DNA of 64,000 nt, from assembly GCF_910592395.1 (NCBI RefSeq), contig NC_088318.1:7750349-7814348 (forward strand). The letters are read 5' to 3'. The DNA is from Lineus longissimus. Taxonomy: Eukaryota; Nemertea; Pilidiophora; Heteronemertea; Lineidae. Shown here piece by piece: positions 1 to 10,318 of this stretch. A program made the position numbers and the translations under genes. The notes under the pieces were generated by a model that had not been told where the DNA came from, did not search any database, and worked only from the letters and a program-made list of their open reading frames with translations. Every line of letters begins with the position of its first letter. Position 1 is the stretch's first letter.

Positions 1-70
1 GACGCGCGCTGCTGAGGATGCGGAGGCGCAATATGATGGCGCGTTAATTACATGTATGGCGCAAAACAGT

Positions 71-1265
71 TCAGAACACATTGCACATCCACTTTTCCAT
101 GTCAACACCCTGTGCTATTCGCAACTTGTCGGCATGAGTCCTGTACAATTCTCCCTCTGGATTCAACTGTATGGTCACAGTAAAATCCTCCTGGATACCT
201 TTAACCAAATAGGGTCCCTTCCATGGTAAGTGCTTATCTCCTTTAAACGCCTTTCTCGGGTTATAGTACCAAACAAAGTTGCCCTCCTTCAGTGATCTAT
301 ACTCGGGACTATTGGTCTCGTATCTTTTCTTCTGAATCCGCTGAACCGATTTCAGGTTATTCCTTACTAGAGCATATGCCTTGTTGAGCCTATCGTCTAG
401 CTGCCTGACGTAGATTGGAATAAACGTCATGTCTTCAGACGGCTTCGTGTACAGCAGGTCTATCGGCACCTTCATCTCTCGTCCAGTTAGCATGAAGTGG
501 GGAGTCTCTCCGGTACTACCATGTACTGATGACCTGTACGCCATAAGAAAGATTGGCAACATGACATCCCATTGTCCTGTACTTTCCTTATGGTCATAAA
601 CAAACGTCTTCGGCATGCTCTTTAAAATCTTATTAAAGTTTTCAACAAGCCCATTCCTCTTGGGGTTGTACGGCGTCGTGAGGCTACGGGAAACACCAAG
701 CTTCTCTAGGAGACAGGAATAGATTTTAGAAACAAATTGGGCTCCTCGATCACTATGTAATATATACATGCATCCAAACCTTGATACAAATTCCTTTATT
801 ACAGCCTGACAGACTTCCTCGGTCTCCATCGTCCGCAATGGAGCAGCCTCCACCCACTTCTATCGTCACCGCGTATCTATACCCTCTTGAAGTTTCCTTG
901 AGGGGGCCGATCAGGTCTATGGACACTCTCTCAAATGCCTCACCGAAAAGCTGCTGTGTCAGAGGGACTGGTATCTTCTTGTGTGGGCGTTTGATGACAT
1001 TACATGCCTCACAGTATGAAACAAAGCGAGAAACGTCCCGTCTCCATCCAACCCAGTAAAAACGATGCTTCACACGCTCCATTGACTTAACCATCCCTAG
1101 ATGACCAGATGTTGGCTCAGAGTGAAATTGGTCCATAACACTATGGCAAACAGTCCTAGGGAGGACTATTTGGTGTTTCATCCGCTTGTCCGGAACTACC
1201 AACCTCCTATACAAGATGCCATTATCCACAAAGAGATGCCTCCAGTGTTGCCGCAAGGTCTTCAC
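71..1265 (-). pseudogene. Gypsy integrase (broken)
   Basis: The integrase of the truncated gypsy element inserts cDNA into host DNA. It lies in two overlapping frames. The upstream piece (1265 to about 860) has the HHCC zinc-binding domain (HSVMDQFH... and CEAC) followed by the first catalytic Asp in SIDLIGP. The downstream piece (about 853 to 71) has the second Asp in HSDRGAQF and the catalytic Glu in NGLVENFN, then a C-terminal region ending with KWMCNVF. A frame break near 860 falls between the first Asp and the KWVEAAP motif. Motif spacing fits the DDE retroviral integrase family. It is not functional as it stands. Confidence 0.87.
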
Positions 1266-1301
1266 ACTGAGACTTTCTCCAGAGAGACTTTTGTAGGAAG
1301 G

Positions 1302-2591
1302 TTAATCAGAATCGTCCAGCTTCAGTTGTAAGATGGCACCAATATCTGGATCAGATAGTTGCAGGTTGGCAAGATCATCATAGGGTAGCTTAACCGAAGT
1401 TGATTCATCGGTGGTGGGAGAGTTATTTGTCTTGGGTACGTCTTGAAGTCTCTTTGCCTGTGCATGAGTCGTGACTGCACCGCAACTTGGCATCAGCCTG
1501 TCAACTTCCTCTTCTAAGCTGTCATCTGTTTGCTTGGTGTGAGTACAAGATGGTACATCTGGCGATTCTTTAAGGTGGAACTTGCGAATATGGCCTGTAG
1601 GTCGATTTGGCTCTGGCACTTCTTGTCGGCCGCATTGGTCACACTGGAGACGGCTCATGAAATCAGCATTCACATGGTGTCTTCCCGGGCTGTGGATGGT
1701 CGAAAACTTTGTGAGAGAAACAACTGCCATCTCTGTATCTGTTCGTTAGCATCACTAAGAGTCAGCATATGACTAACGGCTGAGTTGTCCGTCCGCAAGA
1801 GAAACTGCTGTCCATACAAATAGGGCTTGAAATGCTCAACAGACCGAACAACACCTAAAAATTCCCTCTTAGTAATACAATATTTTCTCTCTGCATCAGA
1901 TAGCAATCGTGAATAGTAGCCGATTACAGTTTTTTTTCTGCCCAAGCACAAAGTTACCAGCTTTCACATCAGGAAAGGCAAGACCAGGCGGGTGTAGAAG
2001 TGCCACCTTTAGACGTTGAAACGAGGCCTCATGGGCTGGAGTCCAAATCAGATTACCAGATGCCTCAGTGAGCTCATAGAGTGGCGCAGAAATGTCACTC
2101 ATGTTCCGAATAAACCTACGGTAGTAACTTACCAAACCAAGGAAACGCTTCACATCAGTGTGTAACTTATGACGAGGAACAGAGGACAAAGAAGGTCAGG
2201 CCTGAATAGACTCAAGTTTAGACTTCAACGGGTGGATGGCAAGACCCGAAATAACATGACCAAAATACTGTACAGAAGGCTGGAGTAAAGAACACTTGCT
2301 GGGTTTGATCTTGAGATTAGACGACGGCAGTCTCGCTAGAACTTTGTCCAAGTTGGAAATTGTTTCCTCAAAAGTGGCACCAAACACAAGGACATCGTCA
2401 AGATACAGTAGGCACCGTTCCCACTGAAGACCACGAAGGACCCTTTCTATAGGTCGCTCAAACGTAGCGGGAGCGTTACACAAACCAAAAGGAAGAACCG
2501 TAAAATGGAATAGTCCTTTTTTTGTGAGAAAGGCAGTTTTCTCTTTATCCTCAATGGACTTCAGTGGCACCTGCCAATATCCTGACTGTAG
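1302..2591 (-). pseudogene. Gypsy reverse transcriptase and RNase H (broken)
   Basis: These are the RT and RNase H domains of the same relic. At 2570-2196 are the RT motifs FTVLPFGLCNAPATFER and the active-site box YLDDVLVF, followed by QYFGHVIS. At about 2189-1896 is the RT-RNase H connection (FLGLVSYYRRFI). At 1951-1670 is RNase H, with REFLGVVRSVEHFKPYLYG and the RTDN box. At 1730-1302 the end of RNase H (PGRHHVNADFMSRL) runs into the integrase linker. At least three frame changes and a truncated N terminus show it is dead. The thumb and fingers upstream of YWQVPLK are missing. Confidence 0.87.
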
Positions 2592-3184
2592 ATGTACACA
2601 TACAGTTCACGCAAGCTCGCACTGAAACAGAAACGGAGCACATACAAGAATTTGATTACTTTTTGACCCGCGAATCAGCTTTTTGACCACACCGGTAAAT
2701 TTGAGCCCCAAAACCACACAAGCTAGCCAATTTGACTGAAACTCCATCATTTTCATCCTTTTAAAAACACCTTATTCTCAATATAAGAAGAAGTATATTT
2801 TAAATGGAAAATACCATTCAACTGGTATGGTGAGACCACGCATTCGTCTCAAACTGAACTATTTTCGTCTACAACCGCGAGCTGTTTGGTGAAATACAGC
2901 TGCCTGACCTCATTTTAACAATCGTACATAGGAAGAAGAAACAAAATGATTGGGACATGAAGAGAAAACCAAAAGTCTACAACACGTGGTATTCCGAGGC
3001 GGTCTCCCATCCACGTACTAACCACGCTCAACGTTGCTTGGCTTCGGTGATTTTACGAGAACCGGTGTTTTCAACGTGATATGGTCGTAGACATTAGAGG
3101 CGGCGATGCTTTGGTTACTTAATATATCACTTGGCCTACTATAACGCGTCATATTTTGGGGTCCGAGGAATGATGTTTGCCTAC
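2592..3184 (-). repeat. 5S rDNA repeat unit, copy 1 (spacer plus 5S)
   Basis: This stretch contains a full 5S rRNA-like sequence and spacer also seen at 8628-9404. About 60 bp at 2592-2650 match 8628-8690, and 2830-3069 matches 9113-9404 in the same orientation. Removing the LTR retrotransposon and one target duplication leaves the two 5S copies about 0.95 kb apart, as expected for units of a small tandem 5S array. The stretches 2651-2829 and 3093-3184 have no gene I recognise. Confidence 0.6.
2973..3092 (-). rRNA. 5S rRNA gene copy (full length, diverged)
   Basis: The reverse complement is a 120-nt sequence with the metazoan 5S layout. It begins GTCTACGACCATATCACGTT, has ACACCGGTTCTCGT and the ATCACCGAAGC internal region, then the box C-like TGGATGGGAGACCGCC, and ends GTTGTAGACTT. 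A TTTT tract (2971-2974 on the plus strand) lies exactly at the 3' end, as in RNA polymerase III terminators. The segment CGTAAAATCACC replaces the usual CGTCCGATCACC, which suggests a variant gene or pseudogene. The second copy keeps the usual bases at this site. Expression cannot be judged from sequence. Confidence 0.8.
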
Positions 3185-3348
3185 TGTAGTGTATTGCCTC
3201 TTTTGTGAGACAAGCTGTATGAGATATTATCTATGTGCGCATGCGTAGTGCGGGTAATAAACCATGTGGAGTAATGGCTTCATCCGTGTTGGTCCTGTTT
3301 TGTTCATCTGGTCGTTCCAGCAAGAATCCTGCAGTGACGAACATGTCA
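3185..3348 (+). repeat. 5' LTR of mag-type element
   Basis: It begins TGTAGTG and ends TGTCA, and is 164 bp long. It contains an AATAAA polyadenylation signal at 3256-3261 and a TGCGCATGCGTA stretch near the middle that is one base from the NRF1-type palindrome TGCGCATGCGCA. The same motifs are in the 3' LTR. Confidence 0.95.
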
Positions 3349-3349
3349 G

Positions 3350-3362
3350 TGGCGACGAGGAT
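3350..3362 (+). other. Primer-binding site, tRNA-Ser(GCU)-like
   Basis: TGGCGACGAGGAT begins one base after the 5' LTR. It is the exact complement of the 3' 13 nt (with CCA) of animal tRNA-Ser(GCU). A serine tRNA primer is a known trait of mag elements. Confidence 0.85.
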
Positions 3363-3567
3363 CGTTCAAATGAAAGAAAAGACCCCAATTAACAATCGTA
3401 GCCCCTTGAATTGGTCATCAAAGTGAACTGTGTGTTTTCAGAGCCGCGTCTTGACGACAGCTGGCTGGCCCCGTTTTCCGACACTGAGCTGCATACATTG
3501 CGTAGTGTGTTGTTGTGTGTATTGACACACTGTGACTCTCGTGTACATTTTGCACTGTGAGGTCACA

Positions 3568-4428
3568 ATGCCAGTGATTCCTCCAGATCCAGGCACAGGT
3601 GCTGCAGCGGCGCCTGCTGCTCGTTCAGGCATCATTGGTAATGTTGGACCATTTAATCCCAAGGAGGAGAAATGGGAGAACTACCAAATGAGGTTAGAAC
3701 TTTGGATGATGACCAATAAAATTGAAGCAGATTTGAGAGCTGCCACTCTGCTCACTGTGGTTGGTTCCGCTGTGTTTGAAACTGCGTTAAGCCTGGTGTT
3801 TCCGGATAAGGTGAATGATAAGTCTTATGAGGACTTAGTTGGTGTTTTGAATAAACATTTCGTTTCGGCTAGTACGCCACTCGCTGCTAGACTGAAATTC
3901 ACGTCCAGGAAGCAAAGAGACTCTGAAAACATGAGTGATTTCATTGCTGCTTTGAAACGCTTGACGGTTGACTGTAAATATACAGCAGAAGTGAAGGTTG
4001 AAGAGCGTTTGATTGAGACTTTGTGTCACGGTGTAAGAAATGAAAAGATTACCAAGCGTCTTTTGGACGAATGGACAAAAGGTGACCTGACATGGAAGAA
4101 AACGTGTGAACTTTCGTTATCCATGGAACTTGTTGACAAAGATTTGAAGGGTTATGCTCATGAAGCCAGTAGCCGTGGTACAGTAAATCGTGTCGATCAC
4201 AAGAAAGGTTCAGGACAGTCATCGCGTGGTCACCAACAGCAGTGCATACGTTGCCATGGTAATCATGACTCCAAGCAGTGCAGGCACAAAAATGTCAAGT
4301 GCTATCGCTGTGGGAAAATTGGGCATCTTGTCAAAGCATGCCTAACGACAACGTCCGATCGAAAATTGTATTCGTCGTCCAATCACAAAGCTGATGCAGA
4401 TAACGGTAGTCGCAAAAACAGTCGTTGA
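3568..4428 (+). pseudogene. Gag of mag-type element
   Basis: This is the retrotransposon Gag, the structural protein that packages element RNA. The chosen start (MPVIPPDPGTG) follows the LTR leader; another in-frame Met lies upstream at 3532. The N-terminal half is a helical capsid-like region (FNPKEEKWENYQMRLELWM). Near the C terminus are two zinc knuckles: CIRC-GNHDSKQC (a CX2CX3HX4C variant) and CYRCGKIGHLVKAC (classic CX2CX4HX4C). A TGA at 4426-4428 ends it in the middle of an Arg/Gly-rich stretch that continues in the same frame into the protease. This is best read as a nonsense change of a CGA codon, or less likely as a readthrough site. Confidence 0.88.
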
Positions 4429-5652
4429 GGAGGACACTTTCGAGGCCGAGGTCCTCGTGAGAAATCACGTGGAAAAACGCATTTCGTCGGAGATTCAGGA
4501 AACCGTGATGTTGATTCATACGAGGATTCGGGTTCTTTGCAAGCGATCTATCATGCAGATTATAAACGTGGAAATGGTGAATACAAGGTTAACGTGAAAG
4601 TTAACAGTGTTAATATTGCGTTCACTATCGATACCGCCGCGTCCGTCACAATCACAGGTGAAAATACCTATAATAAGCATCTCCGCTCAGTGAAATGTGT
4701 ACCCTCCGATATAAAGTTGCGTAGTTATGGTGGTCAGCAAATTGACATTTTAGGTGAAATAACAGTACCTGTGAAATACAGGTCATTCAAGCGCAACAAA
4801 GTGTCTTTATTAGGTCGTAACTGGCTGAATGAGATGACACTTGATTGGTGTGAAATATTCGCGATCAGTGGTGCAAAAACAAAGTGCAGTGTTGATCAAT
4901 TGCTAGGAAAGTACAAAGATGTTTTCGAGGAGAAAGGTACTGGAACCATCAAAGGGTTCAAGGCTGAAATTCAAATTCAAAAGGGAACAAAACCGGTGTT
5001 TCTCAAACCAAGGCCTGTTCCGTATGCCGTACGCGAAAAAGTGGAAAAAGAGTTGGATCGTCTGGCGACATCTACGGTGTTCGAAAAGGTTGACAGGTCG
5101 AACTGGGCATCGCCAATCGTGGTTGTGCCTAAGGCAGACGGAAGTGTGCTTATTTGTGGCGATTATAAGGTCACTGTTAATCTGCATATCGTTGACGAGC
5201 CGTATCCTTTGCCTACTCCGGAGGACATCTTTACCAAACTTGCAGGAAAGAAACGTTTCACGGTGCTTGATCTGAGTCACGCGTACTCACAACTTGAAGT
5301 TGATGAGAAATCTCGTGAGTATCTAACGGTGAACACTCACAAGGGCTTGTTTCGATATCGGAAACTAGCTTGTGGAATCAAGACAGCTCCACATATTTTC
5401 CAGAAGGTGATCGATCAAGTACTAGCAGGACTTCCAAATGTCGGTAGTTTTCAGGATGATATCATTATCGGGGAAGACGATAATGATGAATACTTGGCTA
5501 CACTAGAAACTGTTCTTGAAAGACTAGCGAAGCATGGTATCAGACTCAAACGTAGCAAATGTCGATTCAAATGTCCTGGGTCGAGTATCTTGGACATCGC
5601 ATTGATGCTGAGGGTATCCACCCTACTGAAGACAAAGTTGATGCTATCGTGA
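4429..5652 (+). pseudogene. Pol: protease and reverse transcriptase of mag-type element
   Basis: It continues the Gag frame after the TGA. An Arg/Gly-rich linker is followed by a retropepsin with the active-site motif DTAAS near 4630, then a long RT. RT landmarks are WASPIVVVPKADGS, DYKVTVN, YPLPTPEDIF, FTVLDLSHAYSQLEV and the catalytic box SFQDDIIIG (the FQDD variant of YxDD). The frame fails near 5570-5590, after KRSKCRFKC, and resumes one register back in the next segment (WVEYLGH), so a single-base loss is likely. The product would be an aspartic protease and an RNA-directed DNA polymerase. Confidence 0.88.
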
Positions 5653-6602
5653 ATGCTAAAGCGCCAACAAACAAATCTGAATTGAGAAGTCTCTTGGGAC
5701 TTATAAACTACTATGGTAAGTTTCTAGCGAACTTATCAACAAGACTTGAGCCGATACACCGTTTGCTTTGGTCAGACACTAAGTGGTTCTGGTCTGAGGA
5801 CTGCGAGATGATTCTACAAGAAGTGAAAAAGGAAATCTCTAGTGACAAGGTCCTGGCACATTATGACTCTACGTTACCGCTCATTCTAGCTACAGACGCA
5901 TCTCCAACTGGTGTAGGTGCAGTCTTGTCACAAACCGGCAAAGACAATGTTGAGAGACCAGTCGCATTTGCATCTCGAACACTGACAAATACTGAACGGA
6001 ATTATGCTCAGATTGAACGTGAGGCCGCGGGCATAATTTTCGGCGTAAAGAAATTTCATATGTACCTCTATGGGAGGAAGTTTACGCTGATTACCGATTC
6101 AGAACCGTTGCAAGTCCTATTTGGTCCTAAGAAGGGTGTGCCAACATTGGCAGCGCTGAGACTTCAAAGATGGAGTCTAATTTTGATGGCATATGACTAT
6201 GACATTGTGTACCGTTGTACCGCTGATCATGGTAATGCTGACTTTTGCTCAAGACTGCCTACGTCAACAAACTCAAATGATCGCATTGGATGTGAAGAGA
6301 AAATCAACTACTTCACACACGTCAATGTCCTACCTGTGACCGCGGAGGACATAGCTGAAGCCACAAAGAAGGACGGGGTACTGTCAAAAGTGTACCACTT
6401 TGCACAGAATGGATGGCCTTATATTAGGGCTGAGGAACAGGCTGATGAGTTCCGTCCCTATTATCGCATAAAGAACGAGATCTCGTGTGATCAAGGCTGT
6501 CTGTTATGGGGAATGAGAGTAATAATTCCTCCAAAATACCAGGAAAGACTTGTGAATGAACTGCACTTGAACACCTGGGTATTGTCCGTTCCAAATCAGT
6601 AG
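5559..6602 (+). pseudogene. Pol: RT connection and RNase H of mag-type element
   Basis: This is the second frame of the broken pol. It starts in the RT connection (VEYLGHRIDAEGIHP, LRSLLGLINYYGKFL). RNase H follows with LILATDASPTGVGAVLSQ (first catalytic Asp), the Glu in YAQIEREAAGI and the Asp in LITDSEPL. The pre-integrase region begins near the end. The frame stops at 6602, at the start of the integrase zinc finger (ELHLNTWV), and coding similarity resumes in another frame with SYFWFPKLDECIETV. A base has therefore been gained or lost near 6570. Confidence 0.88.
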
Positions 6603-7835
6603 CACGAAGCTATTTCTGGTTCCCTAAACTAGACGAGTGCATTGAGACTGTGGTTAAAAACTGTGATGTTTGTCAGACTCTACCCCGAACCCCCCCCCCC
6701 CCCCCATTATCTCCGCGGTACCCTTGGAAGTACACCGAGAAACCATGGTCGAGATTACACGTAGACTAAAACCTACTTTATACTGGTTGACAGTTATTCC
6801 AAGTGGCCTGAGGTTGTCCGCATGACCGCAACCACAGCCGAGAAAACAATCGAGGTTTTAAGGAACATCTTTGCTGTTCAAGGCATCGCTGAAACCATTG
6901 TTAGTGATAACGGCCCTCCCTTTACATCAGAGGAATTCGAGAGATTTTGTGCCTCCAATGGTATCAAGCATATCTTGACTCCGCCTTACCACCCCGCATC
7001 CAATGGTCAGGCTGAGAACTGTGTCAAAACTGTCAAAACTGCATTGAAAAAACACTTCCTGGATTCTTCTAAAAGTTACATGTCTGAGAGCCACAAGTTG
7101 GCTAACTTTCTGATCACTTACCGTAGCACTCCGCACAGTGTTACTGGTTGTTCGCCGTCTGAACTGTTGAATAGGAGGAAACTGAGAACCAGATGGAACT
7201 TGCTAAAACCAGATTTTGGTAAAACAGTTTCTCGTAAACAAGACAAGCAAAAGAACAATCATGATGTCCGTGTTCACTTGCGCGAATTTTCTAAGCATGA
7301 ACTGGTCCGTGTGAAATATCACAGAGACAATAAGGAAGTGAAATTCATTCCTGGTGCTGTTGTTAAGAGATTAGGTCCTCTTAGATACTTGGTTGATGTT
7401 GATGGCAAAACGAGGTTTGTGCATGCAGACCATCTTCGCAAGTGCAGCCAGCACACAGGTGCTGATGAAGACAACAGAGACACTAGTCATACTAGTGATG
7501 TATATCCTGAGTTTACTCCTGGGGGAAGTAGGCCTATGGTAAATTCAGACGAATCTGTCTCTTCAGACTGTAATATGTCTCAGGAGGTGCCAAGGACACC
7601 CCACTCCAGCAGAACGAAATCTCTGGTTGTTTCAGACACTACGTCTCCTGGCAAACAGTACAGTGGTGAATCTGTAGATTCCAGGTCTGAAACCAGTCAG
7701 ATGAGTCCAAATGGGTCAGGTGTGCACAATCTGTCTTCCACAAGTGTGTCTCCAGTAGCTGAGAGTACAACTGAGAGACGTTATCCCTTGAGAGAGAGAA
7801 AGTCAAATGTCAGATTAAAAGACTTTGTAATTTAG
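6603..7835 (+). pseudogene. Integrase of mag-type element (damaged N half)
   Basis: The zinc finger (CDVCQ near 6665) is followed by a poly-C run at 6692-6705. A frame-disrupted segment then contains the first catalytic Asp (LHVD near 6764). Several codons seem lost between this and VDSYSKWPEV at 6786. From 6786 the frame is open. It has the second Asp in VSDNGPPFT, the Glu in GQAENCVKT, a C-terminal SH3-like part (VRVKYHRD, RYLVDVDGKTRFVHADHLRKC) and a Ser-rich tail ending YPLRERKSNVRLKDFVI, a usual gypsy ending. It acts in element integration. The first Asp region makes this copy inactive. Confidence 0.87.
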
Positions 7836-8397
7836 AACTTGAAAGGGTTAACTTGGTTGTGAAGTGTAAAAGAATTCACCAATTCTGCTAAGACAGAGAC
7901 ATTTCAGTTATGTGAGTCATGTTTTTATTCAGACTCTAGAGTAGACAACATTTAAGATAATCTTGAAAGGAACACTCTCATAAGTGTTGGTTATTCATGT
8001 AGTTTCCAATTCATAGATGCAAACCTGCAAATATATACTAGTATTCCGTGTTTATTCTAAAGATGAGACATCAGAACTGTAATTTGGTACTGTGTGAAAG
8101 TATGTTCTGTGTTGTACTAAGCGGAATTACCAGTGAGACAATTCATGTAATTTTACAAGTTTAGGTGTTTGTCTTCAGAATCGAATCATTACAACAGACA
8201 TTGAGCTGAGTCTAATTCTCAGAGGTTTTGATTGTTAATGCTTGCTAGAACTGAGTTAATTAGAATTCCTAATTAGGATAACTTGATTACTTGTTGATTT
8301 GAAATGTTTAAGTTACAGTATTCTTTACACAGTTTCCCTTGTTAGAAAAAAAAGTCAGAAAGCCAATATTGTGAAGTAAACTGTTAGTGTGGGGGAC
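7836..8397 (+). other. 3' untranslated region of mag-type element
   Basis: This is AT-rich non-coding sequence between the pol stop and the 3' LTR. I see no gene in it. It ends with the purine-rich GTGTGGGGGAC just before the LTR, the likely polypurine tract that primes plus-strand synthesis. Confidence 0.75.
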
Positions 8398-8561
8398 TGT
8401 AGTGTATTGCCTCTTTTGTGAGACAAGCTGTATGAGATATTATCTATGTGCGCATGCGTAGTGCGGGTAATAAACCGTATGGAGTAATGGCTACATCCGT
8501 GTTGGTCCTGTTTTGTTCATCTGGTCGTTCCAGCAAGAATCCTGCAGTGACGAACATGTCA
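8398..8561 (+). repeat. 3' LTR of mag-type element
   Basis: It is 164 bp, the same length as the 5' LTR, with three substitutions relative to it. The flanking CCTAC target duplication (8562-8566) follows immediately. Confidence 0.95.
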
Positions 8562-8566
8562 CCTAC

Positions 8567-9308
8567 GTCACAGCTTCGTCGCATTGCAGACGTGGTTGGG
8601 GCGTCCATTACACGACGGAGTCTACGCGTACACATACAGTTCACGCAAGCTCGCACTGAAACAGAAACGGGGCACATTCAAGAACTGCACGTGGACCAAC
8701 ATCGGACGAAGAGAGTGCCGACTGAACATCAAACACGCCATCGGTTGGCAAGGCGTTTCATCACTAGGGACGTAGCGTGACGTCACGAGCAGACAACTCC
8801 GAGGCTCCCTGACGTCATCAGAGACGCCAGTGCCATCTCCCGAATCAAAAGGGAACTAATACGTCTAAAACGTCATCGGTTGGCATGACGTCCCGACGGG
8901 TATGACGTCACGAGGACTGACGTCACTAGCAGCAACTTCCAGAGCGTTCTGAACTCAAAAAGCGTCCTAGCGTGTGAACGACGTTAGTAGGCCTGCGCAG
9001 GTTGGGAACAGCAGCCATATTGGAAAGCTGTACAGCTGCAAGCCTGTCAAACCATGAATTCTTCGTTGCACGTTATGTGCGATGATTTCAGTGTTGGGGG
9101 CGGGGAGGGGCATGGTGAGACCACCCATTCGTCTCAAACTGAACTATTTTCGTCTACAACCGTGAGCTGATTGGTGAAATACAGGTGCGTGACCTACAGG
9201 CTGGCCCCCTGGCTGGCATTTCCATTTCGCAAAATCCGATGGCGACCACATAACGTAGCTTACCCCTTCATTTAAACAAAATGATTGGGACATGAAGAGA
9301 AAACTCAA
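8567..9308. other. 5S rDNA spacer, copy 2
   Basis: This is the non-coding continuation of the 5S unit after the LTR insertion. 8628-8690 matches 2592-2650, and 9113-9308 matches 2830-2972. No protein gene is supported. The middle is CpG-rich and holds a cluster of TGACGTCA palindromes. Confidence 0.5.
8778..8925. promoter_or_regulatory. Cluster of four CRE-like TGACGTCA palindromes
   Basis: Perfect TGACGTCA sites lie at 8778-8785, 8810-8817, 8903-8910 and 8918-8925, with an imperfect TGACGTCC at 8886-8893. This is the cAMP-response-element palindrome bound by CREB/ATF bZIP proteins. Binding is inferred only from the motif. Confidence 0.4.
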
Positions 9309-9408
9309 AAGTCTACAACACGTGGTATTCCGAGGCGGTCACCCATCCATGTACCAACAATGCTCAACGTTGCTTGGCTTCGGTGATCGGACGAGAACCG
9401 GTGTCTTT
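9309..9408 (-). pseudogene. 5S rRNA gene copy, 5'-truncated
   Basis: The reverse complement matches the 3' roughly 100 nt of the 5S copy at 2973-3092, including GTCCGATCACCGAAGC, the box C-like TGGATGGGTGACCGCC and the 3' end GTTGTAGACTT followed by TT. The first 15-20 nt of the 5S gene are replaced by unrelated sequence beyond about 9405. The internal CGTCCGATCACC is the usual 5S sequence here. Confidence 0.75.
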
Positions 9409-9480
9409 CATTTACCCCTGGGTCTGTGGACTGAAAAAGCATGGCAACAGGAAAAAATGTGGGTCCTAAGGTAGCCCCAT

Positions 9481-9967
9481 GGAGTTTTTGACCACGCCCG
9501 TTGTTTCCGGAACCGTTAATAAATTTGGAGAGATGAAATGGATTTGCTATTAACTTCGCATTGAGCCGTCCAATTCCAACATAACTGGTCTCAAAATGTT
9601 TGTATTGGAGAGTTCTTCCCTAGCACAGCAGTTATTATCAAATTATTTAATTGATGACGTCATCAGCGGACAAAAGGGCACGCCCCTTCGGAAAAATTGA
9701 AAAAGTGACCGAATCGAGTTTTCTTGCGAAAAATTTTATTATGTTTCTCTCCTGATGGCAGAACATTGGTCAAGGGTAAATTTAAACGCATTTTGTTCAC
9801 ATATTATAGATATATACGGAGAAAATTTTGTTTATGAATACCCTGTATCAAGCTTGATGTTCGAAGATTAACAAGTGTTTTTTGATAACTCTCTTTTTAT
9901 GTGCTATGGCTGACACTGTCACTTCTTCAGGCTGTGAAGATCAACAAATTTACCGTCTACGCTTAAT
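9481..9967. other. No recognised gene
   Basis: This is AT-rich sequence without a convincing coding frame. It holds one TGACGTCA palindrome at 9655-9662. Confidence 0.5.
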
Positions 9968-10318
9968 GGGCCATATGAATAAAAACTAGCTTTTCCTTGG
10001 AAGCCAATCCTTCAAGTAGTAGCAGTAATTGCTAAAAGTAGAAGATCATGCTTGTTTTCGTATGAATAATGTGGACCTTTCACTGCAAATGCTTTGCTAA
10101 ATGTCTTCAAGGAAATACTTGAAGGTCAATGCCGATGTCGCATTTCTCATGAATGGGGCCCAGCTGTAAGTCACATTTCAACTGCTGTTGATCTATTTCA
10201 TCTTGCGGTTTTGGTATTGTTCGTTGGGGTCAACAGGGTATGTTTTGACGGCAAAAGGGCCTTTCTGCAGCACATGTTTATTGGCTGACATTCGTTTTCT
10301 CTCTGTGTTGCTGGTAAG

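Larger units (their letters stand above)
71..2591 (-). mobile_element. 5'-truncated Ty3/gypsy retrotransposon, pol relic
   Basis: Read on the minus strand this is the rear part of a Ty3/gypsy pol in the usual order: reverse transcriptase, RNase H, integrase zinc finger, integrase core and tail. No gag, protease or LTR is present. Homology starts abruptly at about 2591, inside the RT motif just before YWQVPLKS, where a repeat shared with 8628-8690 begins. The reading frame is broken at several places (near 860, 1280, 1700, 1930 and 2190). The catalytic box is YLDD, unlike the FQDD of the neighbouring element at 3185-8561, so the two belong to different gypsy lineages. The left edge of the window may hide its 3' LTR. 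Confidence 0.88.
3185..8561 (+). mobile_element. mag-type Ty3/gypsy LTR retrotransposon, complete ends
   Basis: This 5377-bp element is bounded by two 164-bp LTRs (3185-3348 and 8398-8561) and flanked by the 5-bp target duplication CCTAC (3180-3184 and 8562-8566). I count three substitutions between the LTRs, about 1.8 percent, so the insertion is fairly young. Inside are a tRNA primer site, gag, and a pol encoding protease, RT, RNase H and integrase. The RT box FQDD, the two-knuckle Gag and a tRNA-Ser primer fit the mag clade. The coding region is broken by an in-frame stop, at least two frameshifts and a deletion in the integrase, so this copy is not autonomous. Confidence 0.95.
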
